The position numbers and the translations under genes were made by a program. Positions 20,675-31,700 of a stretch of DNA of 64,000 bases are shown here, one piece after another. Position 1 is the stretch's first letter. Every line of letters begins with the position of its first letter. The notes beneath the pieces were generated by a model. It did no database searches and was not told where the DNA came from. It saw nothing but the letters and a program-made list of their open reading frames with translations. Location of the stretch: contig NC_081554.1 in the NCBI RefSeq assembly GCF_963082655.1, forward strand, positions 121,595,869 to 121,659,868, in the 5' to 3' direction. Origin of the DNA: Stomoxys calcitrans. Lineage: Eukaryota; Arthropoda; Insecta; Diptera; Muscidae.

Positions 20675-23515
20675 ATGCTGATGTTACTCTTTACTTTTGT
20701 TTGCCTCTCTGTGACACACATGATTAATTTTGATAGATATTCCAAAGACGTAACTCGAAATTTACTGCGCATACTAGCAAAACAAAGAGATGGTTTGAAA
20801 TTTTGTCACATAAATTCCCAAAGTATAGTAAACAAAGTGGATGAGTTTAAATATATATTTGAGAATGGGGAAATTGATATTATATGTCTTTCGGAGACTT
20901 GGCTACACAGTGCTATACCCGATAGCTTGATAAACTTGAAAGGATACACGGTTTTCAGATCGGATCGAGAACGTCGTGGAGGTGGTGTTGCCATCTATGC
21001 AAGGAACGCTCTGAAAGCTAAACTGCGGTTGAGATCTAATCCTGAGGATCAGACGGAGTATATTTTCGTTGAACTTTCAAGTAACTCGAGGAAAATTTTG
21101 ATTGGTTGTTTTTACCGGCCAAACAATACGATAGATTTGGATCAAATACATAACGTCTTAGAGTCCGTGACATTGGGATATAGTGACGTTGTCATAACTG
21201 GAGACTTTAATTCCAATATTCTTGTAGACTCGCTTTTAACGGACAATATGTTGACACTGGGTCTCTACCCTACTAATACTACAAACCCTACTCATTTCTC
21301 TTCAACTGTTAATACCCTTTTAGATTTATTCTTTGTAAATAATGCCTCCAATATTTTACTTAATGAACAAATATCTGCTCCTTGTTTCTCGAAACACGAT
21401 TTGATTTATCTAGCTTACAATTTCACCTTGTCGGAGAAAGTGGAGAAGTTTTCGTACCGCGATTTCAGGAACTTGAACTATTCTGCTTTAGATGAGAGGA
21501 TTCAGGAAGTCGATTGGCATGAAATATATGGACTTATATCTGTTGATGATAAATTGAGCTTTCTTCAAGAAAACATTCTTCGTATCTATGATACAACAGT
21601 CCCTATTAAAACGAAAATGAAAAGATCAAACACTAAGCCTTGGTTTAATTCCACTATTAGAAATTTCATTAGAAATAGGGACCTAGCCTACTCTAGGTGG
21701 AAACGTTTTAAGACTCCTGAACTTCAGGAAGAATTTCGCACGGCCAGGAATAAGGTTAATAAAGTTATTAATGATGCAAAGTTACGATATTTTTCATCCA
21801 AATATTATTCGGCGTTAGACACGAGAAGCAAGTGGAAGGTTATAAATGATATCGGAGTTGGTAAATCCAAGGCGATTTCTACCTACCATGGAGATATCAA
21901 CGAATTGAATAGATCTTTTGTTAATATTCCGACCTTGGATATAGACACCACTTTCTATCAAGTCACTAATAGGGTAGTGGACAACACACATGTTGACTGC
22001 AGTTTTGAGTTTAGATGTGTATCGCACGATGAAGTTATACATAGTCTTATGTCAGTGAAGTCTAATGCCATTGGTCTTGATGGTATTGACCCAAGATTTA
22101 TTAAAATACTGATTCCTTACCTACTACCTTATTTTACTCATCTCTTTAACTCAATTCTAATCTCCAGTAGATATCCGAGTATCTGGAAACGATCAAAGAT
22201 AATTCCTATTCCTAAATCCAATGGCGATTTTCGTCCGATTTCGATATTATGCTACCTCTCGAAAGTTTTCGAAAAGATTTTACATAGACAAATGTCTGAA
22301 TATCTCCAAAGGGAATCGCTGTTATCTGATAGACAAACCGGGTTTCGAGCTCATTATAGTTGCGTTAGTGCATTAGTTGAAGTTTCGGAATCGATAAGGA
22401 GTAAAATTGATGATGGTAATGTTAGTTTTCTCGTCCTTCTTGACCATTCAAAGGCTTTCGACTCGGTTGATCATCGTAATCTATATATGAAGCTCAGATG
22501 ATTCTTCAAGTTCAGTGATACTTCTATAAAGCTTTTTCAATCGTATCTCAGTAATCGGCAGCAGTCAGTGTACGTAGGAGATGCCATATCAGAGTCAATA
22601 ATAGTGCCCAAGGGGGTTCCCCAAGGCTCTATAATAGGTCCGCTTCTTTTTTCACTTTACGCAAACGATCTTCCAAGCCAGCTAGTCCACAGTCAGATCA
22701 TCATGTATGCTGATGACGTTCAGTTGTTTCTTAGCGGTTCTGTTGATGATATTGGTGAATGCGTTACAAAACTCAACCAGGACCTTTCACGTGTTTATAA
22801 CTGGGCCACAGCAAATGGTTTATTTCTGAATCCTCATAAATCGAAAATTATTGTTTTTCACAAGAGTAAAAGATTTACTCTACGAGACTTGGATGTCACT
22901 ATAAATCGTCAGAAGATTGATATTGTGTCTAGTGCGAAGAATTTAGGTGTAATTTTTAATAGCTCATTGACTTGGTCTAATCATGTGAATGCTATAGCAG
23001 GGCAGACATATGCAAAGCTGCGTACACTGTGGATCACACACTCTTATACACCTATTGAGGTTCGGACTCTATTAGCGAAGATGTTTCTAATTCCTGGTTT
23101 GATCTATGGCTGTGAACTGTTTGCGAACTGCGATTCACTAAGCCAACGGAAATTGAATGTAGTTTTTAACAGCATTATTCGGTATGTCTATGGTGTAAGA
23201 AGAAATCAACATATTTCCACCATGGCGAATTCCCTTTATGGCTGTAGTTTTGACAATTTACTCAGAATCAGATCTCTACAATTCCTGCATAAGATCATTG
23301 TGACACAAACACCCAATTTCCTCTACGACAAATTAGTATTCGCCCGATCTAGAAGGGGTAGAAAACTTGTACCTTTTCGAAGAAGGAGTCTAGTATCTAA
23401 ATGGCAATTTTATACGAGTACCATACGTCTTTGGAATACCATTCCCCACGAAATCCAAAACATCAGCAACGCGTCAGACTTTAAGAAAAGACTTTTTATT
23501 CTTCTTAGTAACTAA
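20675..23515 (+). pseudogene. LINE D ORF2: endonuclease and reverse transcriptase, one in-frame stop seen
   Basis: One frame of 947 codons with a single TGA at 22499-22501 (KLR-stop-FFKF; probably a former Trp codon). The N-terminus holds an APE-type endonuclease: CHINSQSI (about residue 48), LSETWL, GGGVAIYARN, and GDFNSNI near 21201. The RT domain follows, with IIPIPKSNGDFRPISI (22200), LDHSKAFDSVDH (22440), GVPQGSIIGPLLFSLY (22615) and YADD at 22706-22717. The C-terminus ends IQNISNASDFKKRLFILLSN. No RNase H. Motif wording and the (AAAT)n tail suggest the CR1/jockey assemblage; the exact clade is not assigned. The start at 20675 is the first ATG of the frame. This is the youngest-looking autonomous element in the window. 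Confidence 0.9.
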
Positions 23516-23816
23516 TTATTCAAAAATTGTTTTTCTCTCCTTTTAAACATTGTTAACTTCTTCCTTAAAGTGAAAACTATTTTAATTTATTATTTTTCTC
23601 AATAATTTGTATTTCCATCATTAATATTCAAAAAATTTTTTTTACATTTCTTTTATATTTCCTTAAAATTTTTATATTATTTTTATTATTATTTTTTTCA
23701 AAGGATATATGACTGTTCTTATAAGCCTGCACTATAATTATAAGATTTTTTATCTTGTTGTGTAGGTATTCATCAAATAAATAAATAAAATAAATAAATA
23801 AATAAATAAATAAATA
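23516..23816 (+). repeat. LINE D 3' UTR and (AAAT)n tail
   Basis: AT-rich 3' UTR ending in an aaataaataaataaataaat run at 23775-23816, a typical tail microsatellite of a non-LTR element. Confidence 0.75.
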
Positions 23817-23884
23817 TTATCCTTTTCAATCAAAACTGGAATTTCGCCACTTTGTCACGTATTTTAAGCCGCTAAGCCCCAATA

Positions 23885-24137
23885 TGTGCAAATGCAAATT
23901 TGCTCATGAACAACAGCAGGGATAATTCTCCCATATCAATGAGTGCTGTCCTATACAAGTTTGAGCTCAATGATAAGGCCCCTGCTTTTTAATTGCTGAG
24001 TACGAACGGATTCTCACTTTAGTAGAGAAGTTAATTCCTCTTAAGTGTCGCAAGCCCCGCTGAAAATTTTCAAGGGATTTGAACCTTGAAGTTAAGCGCC
24101 AAAAGCGGACATGCTAACCTCTAAGCTACATTTGCAC
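23885..24137 (-). mobile_element. tRNA-derived SINE, degenerate copy
   Basis: On the minus strand it begins with gtagcttagaggttagcatg (A box, 24131-24112) and a B-box-like ggttcaaatccc (24085-24074), followed by the shared SINE body ending in 'actcattgatatgggagaat'. More diverged than the copy at 56545-56806. Confidence 0.75.
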
Positions 24138-26455
24138 GATAGATTATCTGTCAAAATCTCTAATTTTTTCTCGCTCTATTCGTTCGAAATCAAGTTTTTC
24201 CTTTATGAATCAGATGATTTCGATGAGTATCTAAATGAATTAGGTGCAAAAAAGTTCGTGGTTTGACAGTATGTCAATTAAGGCTTTAGCGGCAGTCAGA
24301 AACAAGACTTATTTGGACTTCTCCAAAGACATTGAATGTGATTTATGTCTCAGTCCTTGTGGACAGAGGGTTCCTTCCGAAGCCGTGGCGAGTACTTCTC
24401 CGATATTCTATTTCATCCATTTTGCAAAAATTAATATAAAGGAAATTCTTTAAAAAAAATATATTTATAATTGGCAATTCATGAGGGAGCATAGCAAAAT
24501 TTATGGTTATGGTTATACAATTACATACTTTATTCAACCTAATAGCGGTATGTTGCAAGAGGTGAATGTGCAGGTAGTAAACACAAATGCAGACAAAACC
24601 AAATTATTTCCAATTGGAAAAAATATAATACGAGTACAAAAACAAAATCTAAATTTCAACCAGAAATAATTTTGAATCCACCTGTGACTCAATGCTAGTT
24701 CTTAAGGAATTTTATGTGATTAAAATGTAAGAAAGCAATGGATTAATTTGCAAAGCAAAAACAATAAATAAAAAGTGTTTTCTGATTTCAACGGAAAATT
24801 TCTTCCTTCTATTCGGAGAAAGCAAATCAAAAAGGCTTTCTAGAGTGAGCCAATTTTTTTTTGTGCAAACCACACTCCATAATACGATGAGAATCCGGAA
24901 TTCCGAATGAAACTATCAAATAACACAAACTTTGCACCATGCGGCGTGGAAGAAAATGAAAACAAATAAACAAAACACCTCTAGTTTGAAAGAAATAAAT
25001 TTAAATAATTACATTTTTATGTTGATTCAAATTGTTGCTACTGATTGCACTCACTCGCATACACATACACACACACGCAATCATATAAGCATGGGCTTGG
25101 CATATTCGTCACACATTCATACGCACTTTTAATTCTTCTTCTTCTTTGTTTATGTTTTGTTTTGTTTATTCTCTAGACAAGTTAAATTGTTGCCAATTTT
25201 TATTTTCTTTAATTAATTTGAAAGATAGCTTTTATTTTTCGTACATCACTTTTCGATATTTACATCATTCGTTTTCCACGTCTCGAATTAATTTTGTAAC
25301 AATTGTAATGTTGCACTACGTCACAGTAATACTTAAATACTTTAGCAGCGCACCAAACACTCTAGTCTACATTTCTGTATATTTCTCAATTGCATTTGTT
25401 TACTTTTTTTCCAAAGATTACACACAATTTAAAATTTTTCACTTGCTCATGCGAAAATCAACACGCCAAAAACATATAGTCACAATATAACAATTATTTC
25501 GCACATTTATTTATTTATTCACTCCATTGTTGCCGCCCGTCCCGTCATCCAAAAACAGAAACTCGGACCGTGACAATCCAATACGTTTTCGTTCTCTCGT
25601 TTATTACAAACTGTTGGAAAATACTGCTTGTGTTAAGATACCATCGGTGTTAACTTTCGATAACGCAGTTGGTGGAAGCCGTACAGGGTGACATAAAACA
25701 ATAAAAAAGATTATTCTAATATTAATAGTAGTGAAATCCTATAACATTAACTAGCGAAAATCGTTTAAGCGCAGTATGGACCAAAGTTTTAATTCCAAAC
25801 CATATGCATTGACACACCTTAAGCCTAGTACTGAAATCAATCACAGCGAAAATGGCTATTAAATTATTGCGAAATCCGACGGACTATTCTTTGTCAGAAC
25901 ACAAATAAAAGTCAAACAACAAAAACAACAGTGTTGAAGCAGAGTTGATTCGGCCTATTTCGCGAGCATTTAATTACATTTGCAATTAAAATTGTTCGAA
26001 ATTTATCCTGATGCAGCGGCATGTCGCTACAATTTTGCTCATAGAACACAGTACACTTGTTCGGAATGTGTTCGCATTATCTTCGTCAACATTTTTTTAT
26101 ATTGCGTTTTGACAGTTGTTCGTGTGGAAAGTGGAAGTCAGTACTAAGCTTTAAACCAAATTTTCGTTACCAATGCCGTTACCGAAAGTTTGGCTTGCAA
26201 GCACGAAGATCAAATGAAATTTTCTTTGCGTAACAGGGGGCATTGAAAAATTTTTTCCTGTAATTACGAAAGCAAATGTATGTTTTGTAAGCCAAAAATT
26301 ATTAAAATCCGGCCAAAATTATATATCGATGTTTGTCACCATCTTGCATTCTACATGACTATTATTCCGCGGCGACATAAATGTCTAGGCTGCACCCAAA
26401 AATTTCGCAAGTGGTGCATACCCAGTTAAAAAGCGATAACAGAAAAGTTAATGAA
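24138..26455. other. Non-coding DNA without recognised genes
   Basis: AT-rich with small open frames only. A (CA)n microsatellite lies near 25057-25079. A segment at about 25850-26040 (attattgcgaaatccgacgg ... gagcatttaattacattt) recurs as a direct repeat at about 26697-26880. I could not assign 24240-24460 (a short Cys-containing frame) to any family. Confidence 0.4.
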
Positions 26456-26479
26456 TTTGGTATTGCCATCTAGAATATC

Positions 26480-26625
26480 ATGTTTTACAGATGGATCAAA
26501 GCTGGAAGACAGAGTGGGCCTGGGGGACTATATTGAGAATCCAGGGACTGAGACCTGTTTTAAACTGTTTCACCATAATACGATCCTGTAGGTGGAAATC
26601 CGGGCAATCACGTGATGCGTGAAGC
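26480..26625 (+). pseudogene. RNase H fragment of a LINE
   Basis: The frame from 26482 reads FTDGSKLEDRVGLGDYIENP and later EIRAIT after one stop. This has the first catalytic Asp block (TDGSK) and the Glu block (EIRAI) of LINE-type RNase H. It is an isolated old fragment, closer in wording to LINE F than to LINE C. Confidence 0.65.
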
Positions 26626-26641
26626 CTTGTACTAACTTCAT

Positions 26642-26692
26642 TCCATGACATAATTACCAGGTAGTGTACCGTAAACAGCTGAGTACAATGCC
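26642..26692 (-). repeat. Fragment of the foldback/MITE family
   Basis: The phrase atgacataattaccaggtag and tgtaccgtaaacagctgagt is the terminal piece of the family also seen at 28781-29302, 34570-34830 and 52125-52375. Confidence 0.6.
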
Positions 26693-26884
26693 TCATAAAT
26701 TATTGCGAAAACCGACAGAAGACAAACAAAAGTCAAACAACAACACCCAACAAAGACAAAATCATTGAAACAGAGTTGATTGGTGCCCATTTCGTGAGCA
26801 TTTAATTACATTAGCAATTAATTGAACCGAAATTAGTATTAGGGCAGCGACAAGTTGCTACTATTTTGCTTAAAGGTGCTATAT

Positions 26885-27490
26885 TCGGTTTTCGCGGTTA
26901 AACTCTATATAAAAAATAAGCGGATAATATTGATGACAAGTGTTTGTTTCGCTATAACTTGTTTTTTTTATCTAGGGAATATTTACATTTCACGACGCCC
27001 AAAAAAAACACAACAGTCGCTGCGCAACAAGTCGATTTCTTACCTAAAAAAACGCGATCGCCAAACTTCTTCTTGTAACCATGTGTTGTTAGTGTTAATG
27101 ATCTTGTTCACATGCACTTACTCGGGGTGGAAAAATTAAGTATTTGTGAATGCATAAATTAGGAAAAATTTGTTAATAAATATATATTTCTAAAATAAAT
27201 AAAAAATGTTTTTTTGATAGCAAGCTATTGTAATAAATTTGTACGAAGTTATAACAATTGTGAAAGATAGTGTTGTTCTTTTGGACCTGCAATTACAACA
27301 CCATTATACGAGAGGAAAATGCCGGCAAATGCTTTTGGAAAGTTGAGCTTATTTAACTTATACCAATGAAAAACGCAGTACGAGTCTTAAGCTGCAATTA
27401 GACGTTAAGGCACATCATATGTAATTTCAAAAACAGCAACTCTGAAAGTTGTATATATCGTGTGAAACCTACGAACAATTTAATATGACT
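26885..27490. other. Non-coding DNA
   Basis: No gene or repeat recognised; the open frame at 26855-27139 lacks any known motif and is not supported. Confidence 0.35.
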
Positions 27491-27494
27491 AATC

Positions 27495-27640
27495 AAGATT
27501 TAAAAAGGTGGTCTAACGCGAACAGCTTTTAACAGCCGGCTAGGTTTGACGGTATTAAGTTGTCAGATTTTCGCTTGCATTCTATTTGTTGTCATCTTCT
27601 TTCTCGCACATTCTCTGCTCATATATGTGTGTACGTATAT
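27495..27640 (-). repeat. MITE-like unit, inverted partner of 28310-28515
   Basis: The left piece reads tttaaaaaggtggtctaacg, then ttgacggtattaagttgtca, then tgttgtcatcttctttctcg. Each is found reverse-complemented, with changes, in 28310-28515, and the terminal part also in 28070-28140. Confidence 0.6.
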
Positions 27641-27644
27641 ACAC

Positions 27645-28140
27645 ACACACACGTATATACAGTTGACAGATAGCGCACTTTGCGAGAAAAAATTTTACTC
27701 ATCTGTTTACGGTACACTAGCTGGTAATTATGTCATGATAACAACCATGGTGCAACTAAGAGGTAGGGTCATTAGCACAACAACAAAAATGTACCCCCAA
27801 CGAAACTACCTTGAGTGGCAAATACCGTAAATTGAAATGTCAAAGTGGTTTTAGAAATAAACAACTTATCTTCTTAAAATGTATTTTATATATAAATGTT
27901 CATCCTTTTGTTGCTTATGTGTGGAATATCGGATCAAATAGAACATCTTTTAAAGATTTTAGAAAAATATTACAGCTGATATATCAAGCCTTTGAAAACA
28001 AAAATAAAAAAATTATACTCAACTGTTCGCATGACTTCACCTTATTAGTGCAAAGAAAATTCAAACAGAAATCTGACATCTTAATACCGTCAAGCATGGC
28101 AGGCTGTTAATAGCTGTTCGCGTGAGACCACATTTTTAAA
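27645..28140 (+). repeat. Composite MITE-family element, plus copy
   Basis: Begins with the foldback unit end (gttgacagatagcgcacttt ... ctgtttacggtacactagct, 27661-27723). It continues with gcacaacaacaaaaatgtac (27776) and the segment to about 28005, which is inverted at 34310-34585. Non-coding. Confidence 0.6.
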
Positions 28141-28309
28141 TCCACTTTGCTAACAAGAGAGTGAAAACGTGTTTTGTAAAAATAATTGAAAGTTTAAAAG
28201 CAAAAAAATATCCATACACAGTTATTATGGCTGAATTATTTTAAATGTTGTCTCATTTGTACAACAATATAAAAACCATATGGTGGAATCGCCATCTTGA
28301 AATCAAGCT

Positions 28310-28515
28310 GATCGACATTTTACCAACGCAAAAACGAAATGTGGGTGCGTGTGTGTGGATACGTGTGCAGGAAGCGTGCGTATGTGAACTGAGAATATGC
28401 GAGAAAGAAGATAGCAACAAAGAGAATAAAAACAGAAATCTGACATCTTAATACCATCAAATCTGGGTGGCTGTGAACAGCTGTTCACGTGAGAACACCT
28501 TTTTAAATTCGTCTT
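28310..28515 (+). repeat. MITE-like unit, inverted partner of 27495-27640
   Basis: Carries gagaaagaagatagcaacaa, then tgacatcttaataccatcaa and gtgaacagctgttcacgtga, an internal palindrome around aacagctgtt. Shared termini with 28070-28140 suggest a small terminal-repeat family. Confidence 0.55.
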
Positions 28516-28780
28516 ACACAGTTATGTTGAAATTCTTTCTTCTTTTAATTTTCTTCGTTGATTTCTAATCTTTGTAAGTGGATCCTCTTAAAATAGGCGA
28601 TGGCTCGTCTATACCTATTGAACATCTGTGATGTTAACACTGAAGTGACATCTTAATAAAACATATCCTAAGAGAAATTTTCGTAACCAAAACCGTTATC
28701 GATAATTTCGCTTGCAGCTACGCATGGCGAAAAATTTAAGGTGATCACATTTGTACAACAAACACAAACCATATGGTGCA

Positions 28781-29302
28781 ACCAAGATATATTCATTTAC
28801 AGGTAGTGACAGTTGCCTAAAAACAAAATATTGGGTGCACAATCTATCAAAATCAGTGATTAGTTCAACTCTTATTTTGTATATGTTACTAGTTCACGCC
28901 ATTTTTCGTTGTTTGTGCGTTATGGTTCTTAACTATAATACGCACACACACAACCCAAAATTGTTGACAGATAGTGCACTTCGCGAGAAAAATTGCTCTC
29001 AGCTGTTTACGGTACACTACCTGATAATTATGTCATGATTGTTATCATGACATAATTAGCAGGTAATGTACCGTAAACAGATGAGTACACTTTTTTCTCG
29101 CGAAGTGCACTCACTATCTGTCAACTAGTTTTGGTTGTATGTGTACTATAGTTAAGAACCATAGGGCACACAAATAACAAAAAATGGCGCGAACTTGTAA
29201 CCTACACAAAATCGGAGTTGCACTAATCACTGATTTTGACAGATAGTGGACTCAATATTTTGTTGTTGGGCAACTGCCACTACCTAAAATGAATGTATCT
29301 TG
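28781..29302. repeat. Large imperfect palindrome made of two head-to-head MITE units
   Basis: The arms 28781-29038 and 29043-29302 are reverse complements at roughly 85-90 percent by eye. The centre is perfect at tatgtcatgat / atcatgacata with a spacer of about four bases. Each arm is one unit of the family found singly at 34570-34830 and 52125-52375. A unit also has its own internal inverted repeat (agtgcactatctgtcaa against ttgacagatagtgcact). Non-coding. Confidence 0.85.
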
Positions 29303-29303
29303 G

Positions 29304-29640
29304 CTGCTGCCATGAATCTTCTTTAACATTATAATTATTAAATTATTACCAATAAACAATATTTTTATTTTTTACTTACCTCTGCCTTTTTGATCCAATT
29401 TGACGTTAGCTTTTGTATTTTCATGTAACGGCTGCTTTTCATAAAACAGCTGACCTTTACAAAATATCTGTTCAAAGTTGCAAATTCTGCTGACAAAAAA
29501 AGTCCCCGTAGAAATTTGCAAGTTCTCTATTTTCGTCAAAATTTGCACTCTTCTCCTGGCAAAAAAAGTACGCGAACGACTTCCAGTAAAAATTTTTGCA
29601 AATTTGCACAAATTTTTGAGTTCCTGAATACAGCTAAGGT
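29304..29640 (-). pseudogene. Exon-like unit with splice sites, copy 1 of 2
   Basis: The minus-strand frame KIENLQISTGTFFVSRICNF continues EQIFCKGQLFYEKQPLHENT and KLDQKGRG. It ends at a consensus donor (CAGAG|GTAAGT, exon end 29380). A 62 bp intron would end at an AG at 29318-29319, followed by attcatggcagcag. A second copy at 60150-60430 keeps the frame length, donor and acceptor. Function unknown: it could be an exon of a duplicated host gene or part of an intron-containing DNA transposon. Here the sequence after the acceptor is cut by the MITE palindrome at about 29303. Confidence 0.5.
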
Positions 29641-29811
29641 GAGGTCATGCGAACAGCTGAGTATTTTGTTTATTTTTGTTTTGATTTTGCAGAAAAAAAA
29701 CCTTGTTTGAACCATTGAGTGGAGCGGACGTATTGTTATTTCACTCCGCAAGAATTTTCCTGTAACTCGTAATAGATCATTATTTTTGGAAGGAAAATTT
29801 AAGTAACTCAA

Positions 29812-31047
29812 GGATAGCTGCGATAGAGGTATCCATTAGGTGCTTGATGATCTGCGTCTATTTCCAGTGGAGCGGCAGATCTGGAGCCAGGGAGTGGGCT
29901 TAGAATGGACACCAAAGACCTAACAGTTGCAGTGGTGGTATCAGGCCGTAGCATGTTATCTGCTACTGAAACCTTGACTGGTGGGGCGGCTGCTCCAGGG
30001 TCCACTAGCCGACAGACGACTGGCGGGGACTTTTGACGAAGACACCTGGTTCGAGCCTCATCGATAAGACCGAAGCTATTCTTTTTGTGCATGCCTATAA
30101 TTTAAGAGGTTGGAATAATAGAAGACGCATCGCTCTCAGGTTTATTGAGAGACTTGGTGCGAATGATCCTAAGACTCTTACAAATAGGGAGAGAGACTCC
30201 CTAAAATGGGCTCGGGAATTCGTCGCACAGGTTACCCCAAAGACTACACGTCTGGATTTGGAAACCGCGACGCAGTCAGCCAAAGGATTGCGGTCACCTG
30301 GAGGGCATCCCTTGCCTAAAAGAACTAGGGGGAACAACAGTAAGATGGGTCCAAGAACCTTTGCTAATGTCGCTAAGGACAGTTTGGTGGTGGCAGTTGT
30401 CGACAAGGGAGAAGAACAGAGCTGTATACCTAGGAATAATTGCAGTGGGATAGTCAATGGAGTGACATCAGTATAATCCGATGTCTTTGCGGAATTTCCT
30501 GGTCTCCTCCAGTTTGTAACGATGCAGGCTGGTATCGAGGACGATACAGACTAATTGCCTTCGGAGATCAACGCTCAATTGAAATGTATCGTTGTGCGCT
30601 AAAAGAGATTGGTGAGATCTGGCCAGGTGCATCACTACATTTGGTCAAGAAGAAAGATATTCCTTCTCGACCAAAGGCGCATGCTTGGATAAGGATTCTC
30701 TCAGATCCTGAAACGATACTTGGAAGACTAAGGTAATGTAATCCCAATCTGCCACGAACGAGACGATCGAAACGGGACCCGACAAGACCTGTGCGGGTGT
30801 GTCACAAAGTTGGACTGGGCTCTAGGTGTGCGCCAGAGGAAAAGCACGGAACTCAGGAAGTACTTCGAAAGCAGCATCTAGGGAGAAATCGTCCACACCG
30901 CAAGTGTCCAGTGTCCTAAGGAAAAGTGGTTCCACAGCTTTCTCACTGCCCCTGGATGCGTACGGAAGCTCATCATGACAAGTTCTAACGAATCTTGTGA
31001 GGCTGAAATCCTGGTGAAATCAGAAGACGAGGCTAACATAACAGTGG
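29812..31047 (+). pseudogene. LINE C copy 1: 5' region and ORF1
   Basis: An ORF1-like frame runs from about 30033 (MTKTPGSSLIDKTEA) to 30473 and continues in a second frame at 30440-30736. The second frame reads YRLIAFGDQRSIEMYRCALK, then EIWPGASLHLVKKKDIPSRP and AWIRIL, resembling the DUF4780-type RNA-binding domain common in ORF1 of insect LINEs with RNase H. A frameshift near 30460 separates the two parts. From 30740 to 31047 further ORF1 sequence is broken by stops. ORF1 would supply the nucleic-acid chaperone of the retrotransposition particle. Confidence 0.65.
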
Positions 31048-31700
31048 TTGAAGTTCGAAATCCTGACTATGGTCCGGTTTCTACAGATAAATCTCCACCA
31101 TTGTGAGGCCGCTTCGGCGGCACTAAAGGTCCTCCTGATGGCAGGCGGTTTTGACGTGGTTCTTATCCAGGAACCGTGGGTGTGTGGAGGAATGGTTCGT
31201 GGACTAAGAATTCCAGGATTTAAACTACTCAAGGGTACGGGGAATAGAAGACTCAGAGCATGTATTCTTTCAAAGAGTAGTATAAAAGTTTTTCTTCTTC
31301 TGTCGCTAAGCTCTGAAGATTTAGTAGTAGTCAGCCTTGAAATAAACAAGTCACATTACTGGCTGGATTCCCTATATATGGCACACGATTCAGAGATGCC
31401 GCCTTCAAACCTTAAGTCGCTGGTTGAAGCCGCTTCTGCAGGGAAGAGAAGCCTTATTGTAGATAGTGATGCTAATGCACATCAACAGATATGGGGAAGT
31501 TCGGATGTCAACGAAAGGGGTGAGCTGCTTATCGAATATATTGTAAGTTGCAATCTGTCAACGAAAGGGGTGAGCTGCTTATCGAATATATTGTAAGTTG
31601 CAATCTGGCGATTTGTAATAAAGGGGATAAACCGACTTTTATTACCAGGAACAGGCAGGAGGTACTAGATATTACTTTTGTATAGGAAGATATAAGTGGA
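31048..31700 (+). pseudogene. LINE C copy 1: endonuclease domain
   Basis: The frame from 31048 shows the APE-type endonuclease start (FLQINLHHCEAASAAL), QEPW (31170), and IVDSDANAHQQIWGSSD (about 31456-31506; the usual GDFNAH-type block reads DSDANAH). A perfect 50 bp tandem duplication at 31508-31607 then shifts the frame, and after it the frame resumes as 'LAICNKGDKPTFITRNRQEV LDITF'-like wording to about 31680. Confidence 0.8.
31508..31607 (+). repeat. Perfect 50 bp tandem duplication inside LINE C
   Basis: 31508-31557 and 31558-31607 are identical over all 50 bases, each beginning tcaacgaaaggggtgagctg. Fifty is not a multiple of three, so it breaks the endonuclease/RT frame. The absence of any difference in an otherwise decayed element points to a recent event or to an assembly artefact. 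Confidence 0.95.

Noticed and set aside
24244..24453. Short frame with Cys pairs as a possible small gene
   Set aside because: No recognised motif, no splice or promoter support, adjacent to an old SINE.
26855..27139. 94-codon hydrophobic frame as a membrane protein
   Set aside because: AT-rich translation yields chance hydrophobic stretches; there is no start context or similarity, and it overlaps a repeat.
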